DNA from: Rubrivivax sp.
GTDB lineage: Bacteria > Pseudomonadota > Gammaproteobacteria > Burkholderiales > Burkholderiaceae_C
NCBI GenBank assembly: GCA_020248945.1
Contig: JADCGQ010000040.1
Span: 62,001 to 126,000, forward strand
Direction of reading: 5' to 3'
Length of the DNA: 64,000 bases
Shown here: piece after piece, positions 33,843-43,182 of the stretch
How the letters are laid out: every line of letters starts with the position of its first letter
Numbering within the stretch: position 1 is the stretch's first letter
Program-made: the position numbers and the translations under genes
The notes under the pieces: model-generated
What the model was told of the DNA's origin: nothing
What the model saw: the letters and a program-made list of their open reading frames with translations, nothing else
Databases searched by the model: none

Positions 33843-35291
33843 ATGAACGCCGGTCTGCTGCTGGGCTTCGTGCTCGGCTACTTCGCGCTGCTGCTGGCGG
33901 TGGCATGGTGGACGTCGCGCCGCGCCGACGACGCGGCCTTCTTCATCGGCAGCCGCTCCAGCGCCTGGCCGCTGGTGGCCTTCGGGATGATCGGCACCTC
34001 GTTGTCGGGCGTGACCTTCGTCAGCGTGCCCGGCGCCGTGGGCCTGACGCAGTTCAGCTACCTGCAGATCGTGCTCGGCCATGTCGCGGGCTACGTGCTG
34101 ATCGCCTTCGTGCTGCTGCCGCTGTACTACCGGCACGGGCTGGTGTCGATCTACGGCTGGTTCGAGCAGCGCCTGGGGCCGGTGTCGCACCGCACGGCGG
34201 CGGTGTTCTTCATCGGCTCGCGCACGCTGGGCGCCACGGCGCGGCTGTACCTGGTGGTGCGCATCCTGCACGACATGGTGCTGGCGGACTTCGGCGTGCC
34301 CTTCTGGCTGGCCGCCGCGGTGGTGCTGCTGATGGTGCTGCTCTACACCGTGCAGGGCGGCGTGCGCACGATCGTCGTCACCGACACGCTGCAGACCGCG
34401 GGCATGCTGCTGGGGCTGGTGATCATCGCCGGCTTCCTGCTCTCGGCGCTGCAGCTCTCGCCGCCCGAGGCGCTGGCGCAGATGCAGCAGCAGGGCCTGG
34501 CGCGCGTGTGGGGCACCGAGCCGGCGGCGCGCGACTGGTGGCTCAAGCAGCTGCTGGCGGGTGTCTTCATCACCGTGGCCATGACGGGCATGGACCAGGA
34601 GATGATGCAGAAGAGCCTGTCGGTGGCGCGGCTGCGCGACTCGCAGAAGAACCTGCTCGTGCTGTCGCTGGCGATGCTGGCGACGGTGTCGCTGTTCCTG
34701 TTCCTCGGCGGGCTGCTGCACCTGTACGCGCCGACGGTGAACCTGGCGGTCACCGGCGACCGGCTGTTCCCGACCATCGTGCTCGGCCATCTGCCGGTCT
34801 GGGTGCAGGTGCTGTTCGTCATCGCGCTGGTGTCGGCGCTGTTTCCCAGTGCCGACGGCGCGCTCACCGCGCTGACGTCCAGCACCTGCCTGGACCTGCT
34901 GCGCCTGCCGCAGCGCGCGGGCCTCACCGACGCGCAGCGCAGGCGCATCCGCCACGCCGTGCACCTGGGCTTCGCGGGCCTGTTCCTGCTGCTGGTGCTG
35001 GGCTTTCGCGCGCTCGACGACCCCAGCATGATCGGCCTCATCCTCAAGATCGCGGCCTACACCTACGGGCCGCTGCTGGGGCTGTTCGCCTTCGGCCTGT
35101 TCACGCGCCGCGCGGTGCGGGATCGCTGGGTGCCGGTGGTGGCGCTGGCCTCCCCGGCGATCTGCTGGGTGCTCGACCGTCAGCAGGCGGCCTGGTTCGG
35201 CGGCTGGCAGATCGGGCTGGAGATGCTGGTGCTCAACGGCGCGATCACCTTCGCGCTGCTGGCGCTGGTGTCGCGGCGCGCGCCGCGCTGA
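33843..35291 (+). CDS. Sodium:solute symporter (SSS family)
   Basis: 482 residues, about 13 transmembrane helices. Early motif RADDAAFFIGSRSSAWPLVAFGMIGTSLSG in pieces, then GYFALLLAVAW at the N-terminus, and MTGMDQEMMQKSLS in helix 7-8. FPSADGALTALTSS contains the Ser pair of the second sodium site. Substrate cannot be predicted. Starts 21 bases after DUF2905; convergent with a small membrane protein gene across a hairpin. Confidence 0.9.
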   Translation: MNAGLLLGFVLGYFALLLAVAWWTSRRADDAAFFIGSRSSAWPLVAFGMIGTSLSGVTFVSVPGAVGLTQFSYLQIVLGHVAGYVLIAFVLLPLYYRHGLVSIYGWFEQRLGPVSHRTAAVFFIGSRTLGATARLYLVVRILHDMVLADFGVPFWLAAAVVLLMVLLYTVQGGVRTIVVTDTLQTAGMLLGLVIIAGFLLSALQLSPPEALAQMQQQGLARVWGTEPAARDWWLKQLLAGVFITVAMTGMDQEMMQKSLSVARLRDSQKNLLVLSLAMLATVSLFLFLGGLLHLYAPTVNLAVTGDRLFPTIVLGHLPVWVQVLFVIALVSALFPSADGALTALTSSTCLDLLRLPQRAGLTDAQRRRIRHAVHLGFAGLFLLLVLGFRALDDPSMIGLILKIAAYTYGPLLGLFAFGLFTRRAVRDRWVPVVALASPAICWVLDRQQAAWFGGWQIGLEMLVLNGAITFALLALVSRRAPR

Positions 35292-35314
35292 CCCGGCGCA
35301 CGCCGGGCCGGGTC
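35290..35314. terminator. Hairpin between convergent genes
   Basis: GACCCGGC (35290-35297) pairs perfectly with GCCGGGTC (35307-35314). The stem runs from one stop codon to the other, so it could end transcription from both sides. No clear U-tract is present. Confidence 0.5.
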
Positions 35315-35693
35315 AGGGCTCGATGCGCCAGGCGTGGCCGCAGCCGCGGCAGCGCACCTCGACCTCGTCGCCCTGGGCGTCGGCCTGGTGCAGTTCGAGC
35401 CGCCCGTAGGCGTGGCAGTGCGGGCACTCGGCCTGGTTGGCGGCCGACTCGGCGCGCGCCATCAGCCCGAGGTAGCGGCGCAGCGCCCACACCCCGGTGG
35501 CGGTGCACAGCAGGATGGCCGTGACGTCGGTGAGGCGGTCCTCGAGCGAGTTGAACTTGCCCGCCGCCTCGAAGGCCGCGAAGACACCGATGAGGCACAG
35601 GAAGCACAGCACCAGGTGGGCGTGGCTGGCCAGCAGCGTGCGCTCGTACCACTTGCGAAAGCCGATGCGGCGGATGCCGTCGGACAGCTGCAT
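35313..35693 (-). CDS. Small membrane protein with C-terminal zinc ribbon
   Basis: 126 residues: two TM helices (about 26-44 and 55-72) and a C-terminal CPHCHAYG...VRCRGCGHAW zinc-ribbon. ATG 35693 has AGGAG 7 bases upstream. No named family recognised; perhaps a structural or regulatory membrane protein. Confidence 0.72.
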   Translation of the reverse strand: MQLSDGIRRIGFRKWYERTLLASHAHLVLCFLCLIGVFAAFEAAGKFNSLEDRLTDVTAILLCTATGVWALRRYLGLMARAESAANQAECPHCHAYGRLELHQADAQGDEVEVRCRGCGHAWRIEP

Positions 35694-35727
35694 GGCGGGG
35701 CTCCTGTCGTGAGGAAGCCCCATGGTG

Positions 35728-36849
35728 TCACGGAACGTGCTGGGCCGCGAGGCGCTCGGACAAGCGCCGCAGCCGTGCCGCCCGCACCGCCGCGCCGACG
35801 GCCGGGCCGGCCGCGCCCTGCGCCTGCGCCGCCGCCGCTGCGTCGGCCGTGGGCCAGGCGGCCAGGTCGTCGACCAGCGGTACCAGGGCCGTGGCGTGGC
35901 CTTGGCGCGCGGCCAGCAGGTCGCTGGCGGCCAGCAGCGCGGCGGTGCGCGCCGGGCGGCGCAGCGCGTCGTGCTGCTCGAGGCTGGCCAGCAGCGCCTC
36001 GGCTTCGGGCGCCGCGGCCAGGGCCTGCAGCGCGGCATGGGCGTCGGGCAGGCGGGTGGCGAGCCAGGCGCTGTCGGCGTCGGTGCGCAGCGCCGCGGCG
36101 CGCGTGGCCGCGGCCTTGCCGCCCAGCGGGTGCAGCAGCAGCGCGGCGCGCACCGGCAGCGGGGCGGCGGCGCCCACCGCGGCGGCGCGGTCGAGTGCGG
36201 CGCCCGGCTCGGGGTCGTCGGCCGGCAGCCCGGGCAGCAGCCGCGCCAGCGCGCCGCAGCGGGCCAGCACCTGCAGCATGCGGCTCGGCCGCTCGGCCAT
36301 CAGGCCGCGCGACAGCTCCTGCCACACCCGTTCGGCCACCAGCGCGTCCACCTCGCCGGCCTGCACCAGCTGCGCCAGCAGCGCCTCGGTCTCGGGGGCC
36401 ACGGTGAAGTGCGGGAAGCGCGCCGCCAAGCGCGCCAGCCGCAACAGGCGCACCGGGTCTTCGGCGAAGGCGGGCGAGACGTGGCGCAGGATGCCGGCGG
36501 CCAGGTCGGCGCGGCCGCCGTGCGGGTCGATCAGCGTGCCGTCTTCGCTCTCGGCCATCGCGTTGATGGTGAGATCGCGGCGCAGCAGGTCGTCTTCCAG
36601 CGTCACGTCGGGCGCGGCGTGCACCGTGAAGCCGTGGTAGCCGCGGCCCACCTTGCGCTCGGTGCGCGCCAGCGCCACCTCTTCGTGCGTGTCGGGGTGC
36701 AGGAAGACCGGGAAGTCCTTGCCCACCGGCCGGTAGCCCAGCGCCACCATCTGCTCGGGCGTGGCGCCCACGGCCACCCAGTCGCGGTCGGCGGCCGGCA
36801 GCCCGAGCAGCCGGTCGCGCACGGCGCCGCCGACGACGTAGAGCTTCAA
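35728..36849 (-). CDS. cca: CCA-adding tRNA nucleotidyltransferase, HD domain degenerate
   Basis: 373 residues. Class II nucleotidyltransferase: [36 protein letters not shown] and [15 protein letters not shown]. Adds CCA to tRNA 3' ends. The C-terminal HD region is eroded: the site corresponding to HDLGK reads LLHPLGGK, so metal-dependent phosphatase activity is likely lost. TTG 36849 gives the usual [11 protein letters not shown] start, and lies 2 bases after the gst stop, so the two are an operon. Confidence 0.92.
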   Translation of the reverse strand: MKLYVVGGAVRDRLLGLPAADRDWVAVGATPEQMVALGYRPVGKDFPVFLHPDTHEEVALARTERKVGRGYHGFTVHAAPDVTLEDDLLRRDLTINAMAESEDGTLIDPHGGRADLAAGILRHVSPAFAEDPVRLLRLARLAARFPHFTVAPETEALLAQLVQAGEVDALVAERVWQELSRGLMAERPSRMLQVLARCGALARLLPGLPADDPEPGAALDRAAAVGAAAPLPVRAALLLHPLGGKAAATRAAALRTDADSAWLATRLPDAHAALQALAAAPEAEALLASLEQHDALRRPARTAALLAASDLLAARQGHATALVPLVDDLAAWPTADAAAAAQAQGAAGPAVGAAVRAARLRRLSERLAAQHVP

Positions 36850-36851
36850 GG

Positions 36852-37529
36852 TCAGCGGTGCTTGCGGTAGGGCTCTTCGAAGTCGAGAAAGTCCTGCTCG
36901 GCCAGCGCGTCGGCGATCCAGGCCTTCACGCCCGGGCTCTGCGCCACGCGGTGCATGTAGTCGTAGGTGTGCGGCGTGGTCGGCAGCCGGTAGGTGCGCA
37001 GCCGCATGCACACCGGCGCGAACATCGCGTCGGCGGCGCTGAAGGCGCCGAACAGGAACGGCCCGCCGCTGGCGTTGAGCGCGTCGAGCCAGGCGGTCTC
37101 GATGCGCATGACGTCGTTGCGCACCTCGGCCTGTTCGGCCCACACCTGCGCGCCCACGTCGGGCAGCGCGGCCTCGATGTTCATCGGGCAGTGGCTGCGC
37201 AGCGCGCTGAAGCCCGAGTGCATCTCGGCGCACAGGCTGCGCGCGCGGGCGCGCTCGCGCATGTCGGCCGGCCAGATGCCGCGCCCGGGGAACTTGTCGT
37301 GCAGGTACTCGATGATGGCCATCGTGTCCCAGACCGAGAAGTCGTCGTCCAGCAGCACCGGCACCTTGCCGGCGGGCGTGAAGCGCGCCACCTCCTTGCG
37401 GAAGGCCGAGTGCGGCGTGAAGTCGAAGCGCAGCTTCACCTCCTCGAACGGGATGCCCAGCTGCTTCATCAGCACCCAGGGCCGCATCGACCAGGACGAG
37501 TAGTTCTTGTTGCCGATCAGCAGTTGCAT
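36852..37529 (-). CDS. Glutathione S-transferase family protein
   Basis: 225 residues. N-terminal thioredoxin-fold with [19 protein letters not shown] (Ser-rich catalytic region) and [19 protein letters not shown] with the cis-Pro and GSH-binding loop; an all-helical C-terminal domain with [14 protein letters not shown]. Substrate unknown. First gene of the gst-cca pair. Confidence 0.9.
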   Translation of the reverse strand: MQLLIGNKNYSSWSMRPWVLMKQLGIPFEEVKLRFDFTPHSAFRKEVARFTPAGKVPVLLDDDFSVWDTMAIIEYLHDKFPGRGIWPADMRERARARSLCAEMHSGFSALRSHCPMNIEAALPDVGAQVWAEQAEVRNDVMRIETAWLDALNASGGPFLFGAFSAADAMFAPVCMRLRTYRLPTTPHTYDYMHRVAQSPGVKAWIADALAEQDFLDFEEPYRKHR

Positions 37530-37574
37530 GGCGAGCTCCGGGTGGGGGGACGGGCGTCCATGCTACCCACACCT

Positions 37575-37601
37575 CCGTTCGGGCTGAGCCTGTCGAAGCC
37601 C
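37575..37601 (+). repeat. Dispersed repeat, copy 4 (single arm)
   Basis: Core GGGCTGAGCCTGTCGAAGCC, an exact reverse-complement match to the right arm of copy 2. Sits in the gap between gst and the NDUFA9-like gene. Confidence 0.75.
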
Positions 37602-37624
37602 CTGCGGCGATGATTTCGAGAAGC

Positions 37625-37639
37625 GCGCGCGATGCGCGC
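37625..37639. terminator. GCGCGC-GAT-GCGCGC hairpin
   Basis: Perfect six-base arms 37625-37630 and 37634-37639, just beyond the stop (37646) of the minus-strand NDUFA9-like gene. No U-tract; weak terminator candidate. Confidence 0.35.
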
Positions 37640-37645
37640 CGTGCA

Positions 37646-38614
37646 TCAACGCCGCCGAGCGCGGAAGCGGTCTTGCGCCATCGGGCCGAAGCGATCGGCC
37701 AGATAGCCCGGCGCCACGGCCTCCAGCGGCGTGGGCGTGAGGCCCAGCGCGGCCAGCCCGGGCAGCGTGCCGCTGGCCACGTTGGGCACCGACATCGAGG
37801 CCACGTTGTCGCGCGACATCAGCGGCTCGCCCGGCATCAGCTCCATTGCCGCCGCCTGCAGCGAGCCCGCCCAGGCCGGCAAGGGAATCTGCGGCCGCTC
37901 GGCGCCGGCCCAGCGGCCCGACAGGCGCACCAGCTCCGACAGCGTGATCTCGCGCGGGCCGGCGCACTCGAACGTGCGGCCGGCGGTGGCCGGGTCGTCG
38001 AGCGCGGCCACCAGGGCCGCCGCCACGTCCTGCACCCACACCGGCTGGAAGCGCGCCGAGCCGAAGGCCAGCGGCATGAACGGCGCCAGCTGCTGCAGCT
38101 GCCCGAAGACGTTGAGGAAGCGGTCCTGCGCGCCGAAGATGACCGAGGGCCGCAGCACCGTGACGGCCAGCCCCGAGCCCGTGAACACGGCCTCGCCGGC
38201 GGCCTTGCTGCGCAGGTAGCGCGACGGCGCATCGGCGGCCACGCCCAAGGCGCTGACATGCACCAGCCGCGTCACGCCCGCCGTGCGGCAGGCCGCCACG
38301 ATGCTGCGCGGCAGCGCCACGTGCACCCGCTCGAACGCGGCCTCGTTGCCGTGCAGGATGGCCACCAGGTTGACCACCGCATCGCAGCCGGCCGCCAGCC
38401 GCGCCAGCGCGGCGGCGTCGTGCACGTCGGCGGTGATCAGGTCGACGTTCGGCAGCGGCCGCACCGCCTGCCCGTGGGCGTTGCGCCGCGTCGGCACCAA
38501 GAGGCGCAGGCCGGGGTGGCTTTGCGCCAGCCGCTCGCACAGGGCGCGGCCGACGAAGCCGCTGCCGCCCAGCACCAGCACGCGGTGCATCGAGTTCAAG
38601 GCGGCCGCCATCAT
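37646..38614 (-). CDS. NAD(P)-binding complex-I NDUFA9-like protein
   Basis: 322 residues, atypical SDR with N-terminal [14 protein letters not shown], and [27 protein letters not shown] (YX3K), LRPSVIFG and [12 protein letters not shown]. This resembles complex-I 39-kDa subunit/NDUFA9-type proteins, widely annotated in Burkholderiales next to slt and cca. ATG 38614 overlaps the slt stop (ATGA). Role unknown; perhaps quinone- or lipid-related. Confidence 0.85.
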   Translation of the reverse strand: MMAAALNSMHRVLVLGGSGFVGRALCERLAQSHPGLRLLVPTRRNAHGQAVRPLPNVDLITADVHDAAALARLAAGCDAVVNLVAILHGNEAAFERVHVALPRSIVAACRTAGVTRLVHVSALGVAADAPSRYLRSKAAGEAVFTGSGLAVTVLRPSVIFGAQDRFLNVFGQLQQLAPFMPLAFGSARFQPVWVQDVAAALVAALDDPATAGRTFECAGPREITLSELVRLSGRWAGAERPQIPLPAWAGSLQAAAMELMPGEPLMSRDNVASMSVPNVASGTLPGLAALGLTPTPLEAVAPGYLADRFGPMAQDRFRARRR

Positions 38615-40704
38615 GGCAACTCGCGGTTGGGCGCGGGCGCGCTGGGCGGCCGCGGCGCGATCGGTGGCCCGAGCAGGCTCTTCAGAGAAGGCACCGGCTG
38701 CCCCAGCACGGCGGCGTAGTAGACGCTGTTGGACAGCACCTTCTTGACGTAGTCGCGCGTTTCGTTGAACGGGATGTTCTCGGCCCAGGCCGCGGCCTCG
38801 ACGGTGGCGCCTTCGCGCCAGCGCCGCGGCCGGCCCGGCCCGGCGTTGTAGGCCGCGGTGGCCATGGCCAGCGAGCCGCCGAAGTCGTCGAGCACGTGTT
38901 TCAGGTAGGTGTTGCCGAGCAGCAGGTTCACGTCGCGGTCGTTGATGAGGCTCGGGCTCCAGGCCAGGCCCACCTGCCTGGCCGTCCAGCGCGCGGTGGC
39001 CGGCATCAGCTGCATCAGGCCCGAGGCGCCGACATGCGAGCGCGCGTCCATGATGAAGCGGCTTTCCTGGCGGATCAGGCCGTACACCACCGCCGGGTTC
39101 AGCCCGGTCTGGCGCGCCTTGGCCACCACCTGCTCGCGGAAGGGCGTCGGGAAGCGCTGACGCAGGTCGACTTCGGTGCGGGTGCGGTCGGAGGTGTTGA
39201 TGCAGCGGTCCCAGACCTCGCGCTGGCAGGCGCGCTCGGCGGCGGCCAGCAGCTCGCGGTCGTTCAGGCCGCGCAGCGTGAAGTTCCACTCGCGCACGCC
39301 TTCGCCGCGCAGGCCCAGGCTGATGAGTTGCAGCGAGCGGTCCAGGCCCGGCAGCCGGCGGGCTGCTTCGCGCTCGGCGTCGCTCAGCGGCTGTGGGGCC
39401 GCAGGCACGCCGATGCCCTGGCCGAGCTCTTCGGTGGCGAGCTTGCCGTAGAAGCCCATCTGCGGCGCAATCGCCGCCCAGGCCTCGCGGGCCTGCAGGC
39501 GTGCGGCATCGCCCTCGGGGCCGGCCGGCGCCATGGCGTGCACGGCGCGGGCGTGCCAGTAGACCCAGGTGCTGTCGGCGCGGTCAGCCGGGCTCATGGC
39601 CTCGACGGCGCGCTTGACCAGCGGCCAGCGGCCGGTGTCGCCTTCGGGCGCGCGCAGCGCGGCGCGCACCTGCCAGGCCAGCGAGTCGGCACTGAACGGC
39701 GGCGCGGTGCCAGGGCGTGCGGCGGCGTCCCAGGCCCGCCAGGCGCGCTGGCTGTGCTCCAGCGCCTGTGGCTGCAGGCGCAGCGCCGAGTTCCTTGCCA
39801 CCTGCGCCCAGGCCATGGCCTGGTGCGTGAGCGGCATGCGGGCGCGGCCGGCGCTGCCGGGTGGGGCGAGCACATCGATCTGCGCGGCGGCCGCGTCGGG
39901 GTCGGCTGCCGCCAGCCGGCTGACGGCCAGCAGCTCGAGCTCGATGGAGGCCGGCGCGGCGGGCCGCGGCGTGCGCTCGAGCCAGCGCTGCGGGTTCTCC
40001 CAGAGCTCGGCCGCGTGGCGTTCGAAGGCCGGGTCGATCAGCGCCACGGCCGCACGCAGCGGCCGCGGCCGGTTGACCTCGACGGCGGCGCGGGCCTTGG
40101 CCCACACGTCGGCATCGCTCAGACGGCCGGCGCTGCGCAGGGTGCTGGCCAGCAGCTGGCAGCCGTCGTCGAGCTCGCGCTGGGCCAGCCAGGCGGCGCG
40201 TGCGGCGGCGCGCACGTCGGCGCCGTCTTCATGCTGCGTGATCAGCGCATAGCAGGTGACCTCGCGGTCGTCGTTCATGCGGAATCGCGGGAACTCGGCG
40301 CGGAAGTTCACCCAGTCGCGGCGCTCGCCGAGCTCGAGCAGCCAGTCGTTGCGCAGGCGGTCCTCGACATAGCTGCCCGGCCAGCGGGCGTAGAACTCGT
40401 CGAGATCGGCCTGGCGCGCTTCGACCAGGCGGTTCGTCAGCGCCCAGTAGTCGGCCCACTGGGCCAGCGGGTGGCGCGCGCGCTGCAGGCTGGCGCTGGC
40501 GGTGGCCAGGGCGGCCTGGTCCCTGCGGCGCAGCGCCTCGCGGGCCTGCAGAAGCGTTTCGTCGCTGCCTGAGGCCAGCACCGCGGCCGTGGGGCGCGCC
40601 GCTTGAGCAGCGGCGGGCGGGCTGCTCAGGAAGAACGTCGCCGTGGCGAGAGCTGCTGCAGCGCAGGGCAGGATTCGCCTCATGGGCGGAAGAGGGCGGT
40701 TCAT
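38611..40704 (-). CDS. slt: Soluble lytic murein transglycosylase (Slt70-like)
   Basis: 697 residues. A signal peptide (PAAAQA), a long alpha-helical superhelical U/L-domain, then the SLT catalytic domain with YGLIRQESRF (Glu547), GASGLMQLMPATAR and YNAGPGRPRRW. Cleaves the beta-1,4 link in peptidoglycan with 1,6-anhydro formation. Normal length (E. coli 645 with signal). Starts 9 bases after LysR, but a LysR-slt operon is uncertain. Confidence 0.93.
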   Translation of the reverse strand: MNRPLPPMRRILPCAAAALATATFFLSSPPAAAQAARPTAAVLASGSDETLLQAREALRRRDQAALATASASLQRARHPLAQWADYWALTNRLVEARQADLDEFYARWPGSYVEDRLRNDWLLELGERRDWVNFRAEFPRFRMNDDREVTCYALITQHEDGADVRAAARAAWLAQRELDDGCQLLASTLRSAGRLSDADVWAKARAAVEVNRPRPLRAAVALIDPAFERHAAELWENPQRWLERTPRPAAPASIELELLAVSRLAAADPDAAAAQIDVLAPPGSAGRARMPLTHQAMAWAQVARNSALRLQPQALEHSQRAWRAWDAAARPGTAPPFSADSLAWQVRAALRAPEGDTGRWPLVKRAVEAMSPADRADSTWVYWHARAVHAMAPAGPEGDAARLQAREAWAAIAPQMGFYGKLATEELGQGIGVPAAPQPLSDAEREAARRLPGLDRSLQLISLGLRGEGVREWNFTLRGLNDRELLAAAERACQREVWDRCINTSDRTRTEVDLRQRFPTPFREQVVAKARQTGLNPAVVYGLIRQESRFIMDARSHVGASGLMQLMPATARWTARQVGLAWSPSLINDRDVNLLLGNTYLKHVLDDFGGSLAMATAAYNAGPGRPRRWREGATVEAAAWAENIPFNETRDYVKKVLSNSVYYAAVLGQPVPSLKSLLGPPIAPRPPSAPAPNRELP

Positions 40705-40713
40705 GCGGCGAAT

Positions 40714-41712
40714 CTAGCGCATCGACCGTGTCGAAACGGCCGAAGAGTCCGCGCTTTGGACGCCGTCTTCAGCGATCGGCTCGCCGAGCGCGGCGCGTGT
40801 GGCTGCGGCCTGCTCCAACAGCCAGGCATCGACAGCGGCGACGCCGGGGCGATCGTCGCGATCGGGCCAGCGCACGAGCCAGTAGGCATGGCGCAGCCGC
40901 AAGCGGCCGGCGTCGCCCAGCGGCTCTACCAGCTCGCCTCGCGCCAGAGCCTCGGTGACGAGCGCGACGCGCGCCAGCGCCACGCCCTGGCCGGCCAGGG
41001 CGGCCTGGATCTGCTGGTAGGTGTAGTTCAGGTAGATCCAGGCCTTCGGCTCACCCATCGCGGGCGCATGCTCGCGCTGCCACACACGCCACGACAGAGC
41101 GGCCGCGTTCGGCCGCGCGTCGTCTTCTTCCAGCAGCACGTGGCGGGCCAGGTCGGCGGCGCGGCGGATCGGCAGCCGCGCCAGCAGTGACGGGCTCGCC
41201 ACGGGCGTCAGCAGCTCGCCGAAGAGGCGCGTCGATCCCGGCGGTGCCATCTCGGGCCGGCAGTAGCGCAGCGCGCGGTCGAGCTCCGGGTCGTCCAGAT
41301 CCGCCAGGTGGTCGCTGGCCGAGATGCGGATGTCGATGCCGGGGTGCAGGTCCTGAAAGCTGTGCAGCCGCGGCAGCAGCCACAACGACGCGAACGAGGC
41401 GAAGGTCGTCAGCCCGACGGGCTGGCGGTGGCGCTGCTGGCGCAACTGGCGCACGGTGGTGTCGAGCTGCACCAGCAGCGGCTCGAGCGTGCGCCGCAGC
41501 GTGGCCCCGGCGCCGGTCAGCGCCACGTGCCGCGTGCCGCGCGTGAACAAGGGCGTGCCGATCTCCTCCTCGAGGCTGCGGATCTGGCGGCTGATGGCCG
41601 GTTGCGTGAGATGCAGCTCGTCGGCTGCCCCTCTAAAGCTGGACAAGCGGGCCACCGCTTCGAAGGCCCTCAGCGGGCCGATGGCCAGCGGGCGTTGGCG
41701 TGGGTGATTCAT
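40714..41712 (-). CDS. LysR-family transcriptional regulator (GcvA-like)
   Basis: 332 residues. N-terminal wHTH (about 12-70) with FRGAADELHLTQPAISRQIRSLEEEIG in pieces and LFTRGTRHVALTGAG; a C-terminal effector domain. The pattern LRAFEAVARLSSFRGAADEL and substrate-binding portion are closest to GcvA-type regulators. Divergent from the DUF2917 gene with 111 bases between, the usual position of a LysR target. Confidence 0.92.
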   Translation of the reverse strand: MNHPRQRPLAIGPLRAFEAVARLSSFRGAADELHLTQPAISRQIRSLEEEIGTPLFTRGTRHVALTGAGATLRRTLEPLLVQLDTTVRQLRQQRHRQPVGLTTFASFASLWLLPRLHSFQDLHPGIDIRISASDHLADLDDPELDRALRYCRPEMAPPGSTRLFGELLTPVASPSLLARLPIRRAADLARHVLLEEDDARPNAAALSWRVWQREHAPAMGEPKAWIYLNYTYQQIQAALAGQGVALARVALVTEALARGELVEPLGDAGRLRLRHAYWLVRWPDRDDRPGVAAVDAWLLEQAAATRAALGEPIAEDGVQSADSSAVSTRSMR

Positions 41713-41823
41713 GCGCTCTGATTATCAATGTGGTGCGGCGATTCGATTGGACCGTTGCCATCTGCCTGACGATCATTCCCTGCCTGACATCGAAGCTCCG
41801 ATGTCCTGAGCCGGAGACCTGCC

Positions 41824-42204
41824 ATGACGACGATGACGATTCCTCATCAAGCCGCCGCCGCTGCCGGCTGGGCGCTGGCGGCCGGAGCCGTGCGTTCGCT
41901 GCCGGCGGTGGCCACGCCACGGGTGTTGCTGGTGCTGTGCGGGCGCGTCTGGATCACCGAGTGCATCGCTGACGGCGCCGGCCGCGTGGCGGTCGACCAC
42001 TGGCTGGACGCCGGCCAGACATTGGCCCTGCCCGCGGGCAGCCGCTGGATCGTCGAGTCGGCCCTGGCGGCCCGTGTGCTGCTGCTGTTGCCGCCGCCCG
42101 TCAGGCTGCCGGTCGCCGCGAGCGCTTTCGAACTGAGGCCTTGGCGGGCTTGGCGCGTGCGGATAGCGCGGCTCGCAGGGCCTGCCGCGCCCAGGGCTGC
42201 ATGA
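41824..42204 (+). CDS. DUF2917 protein
   Basis: 126 residues. RVWITECIADGAGRVAVDHWLDAGQTLALPAGSRWIVES (in pieces) is the DUF2917 core, a cupin-like small beta domain. The last 104 bases overlap the 3' end of the convergent TfoX-like gene. GGAG precedes the ATG. Divergent from LysR, likely its target. Confidence 0.82.
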   Translation: MTTMTIPHQAAAAAGWALAAGAVRSLPAVATPRVLLVLCGRVWITECIADGAGRVAVDHWLDAGQTLALPAGSRWIVESALAARVLLLLPPPVRLPVAASAFELRPWRAWRVRIARLAGPAAPRAA

Positions 42205-42487
42205 GCGCGGGTGACTCCAGCGCCTCGGCCGGCGGTGTCCAGTAGCGCAGGGTCATGCGCCGACCCCCGGCCACGTATTCGAAGGGCTGCCCGCCGGCTT
42301 GTCGGAAGTGCGGCTCGCTGGCCTCGTCGGCCCGCAGGTACAGGCCTTCGTCAGCGATGAGGGCAACGAACAGGTCCTGGGCGTAGAGCCCGTAGCCGCC
42401 GAACATGCGCTTCGCGCGCACCGGCCCCACCGGCTCCAGCAGTTCCAGGCAGTGCAGAACGAAGGGCGGCAGCGGGGCGACGGCCAT
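42101..42487 (-). CDS. TfoX N-terminal domain protein
   Basis: 128 residues. TfoX/Sxy N-terminal motifs VRAKRMFGGYGLYAQDLFVALI in pieces, LYLRADEA and ALMQPWARQAL; basic C-terminal tail KASVRKRSRRPAA. No C-terminal TfoX domain, so a competence role is unproven. Its 3' end overlaps DUF2917 by 104 bases in the opposite direction. The 5' end is 54 bases from 5-FCL. Confidence 0.85.
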   Translation of the reverse strand: MAVAPLPPFVLHCLELLEPVGPVRAKRMFGGYGLYAQDLFVALIADEGLYLRADEASEPHFRQAGGQPFEYVAGGRRMTLRYWTPPAEALESPALMQPWARQALRAALSARAKPAKASVRKRSRRPAA

Positions 42488-42541
42488 GGGTGGAGCTCCG
42501 GGCGGAGAATAGAGGGCAGCGCCCTTGTCCGCGAGCCTGCC

Positions 42542-43138
42542 ATGACGATCAAGATGCCACCGTTCGAGCCCTCGCGCGACAAGAAGTCGCTGCGCCGCCA
42601 ACTGCAGGCCGGGCGCCAGACGCTGATCGACCGCCACCAGCGCGCCATGCACCTGCAGGAGGTGCTGCGCGTGTTCCTGATGGGCCGCGCCGACATGGCC
42701 GTGGGCGCCTACTGGCCCATCAAGGGCGAGTTCGACGCGCTGCCGGCGCTGTACCGCTGGGCCGAGGCCGACGAGCGGCGCGTGATCGGCCTGCCCGTGA
42801 TCGACAAGCAGACCAAGCAACTGCGCTTCCAGATGTGGTTTCCGGGCTGCGAGATGGAAGAAGACGCCTACGGCATCCCCAAGCCCAAGGACACGCCGGT
42901 GTTCCACCCGACGCTGCTGCTGGTGCCCTGCGTGGGCTACGGCCCGGGCGGCGTGCGCCTGGGCTACGGCGGCGGCTTCTACGACCGCACGTTGGCCCAG
43001 CTGACGCCCAAGCCCACGACGGTGGGCCTGGCCTACGCGCACGGCTTCGTGCCCTGGCTCGAGGCCGAGCCGCACGACGTGCCGCTGGACGCGATGCTCA
43101 GCGACGAAGGCCTGGCTTGGCAGCGGCCGGGCGCGTGA
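42542..43138 (+). CDS. 5-formyltetrahydrofolate cyclo-ligase
   Basis: 198 residues. KKSLRRQLQAGRQTL at the start, GAYWPIKGEFD, and the ATP/substrate loop LGYGGGFYDRTL. Converts 5-formyl-THF to 5,10-methenyl-THF with ATP. ATG 42542 chosen from alignment to the family. Belongs to the one-carbon theme with metF and ahcY close by. Confidence 0.92.
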   Translation: MTIKMPPFEPSRDKKSLRRQLQAGRQTLIDRHQRAMHLQEVLRVFLMGRADMAVGAYWPIKGEFDALPALYRWAEADERRVIGLPVIDKQTKQLRFQMWFPGCEMEEDAYGIPKPKDTPVFHPTLLLVPCVGYGPGGVRLGYGGGFYDRTLAQLTPKPTTVGLAYAHGFVPWLEAEPHDVPLDAMLSDEGLAWQRPGA

Positions 43139-43182
43139 ACGTTCGGAGCGGCTGATCCGCCCGGCGCGCCCGCTGCGCCTAC

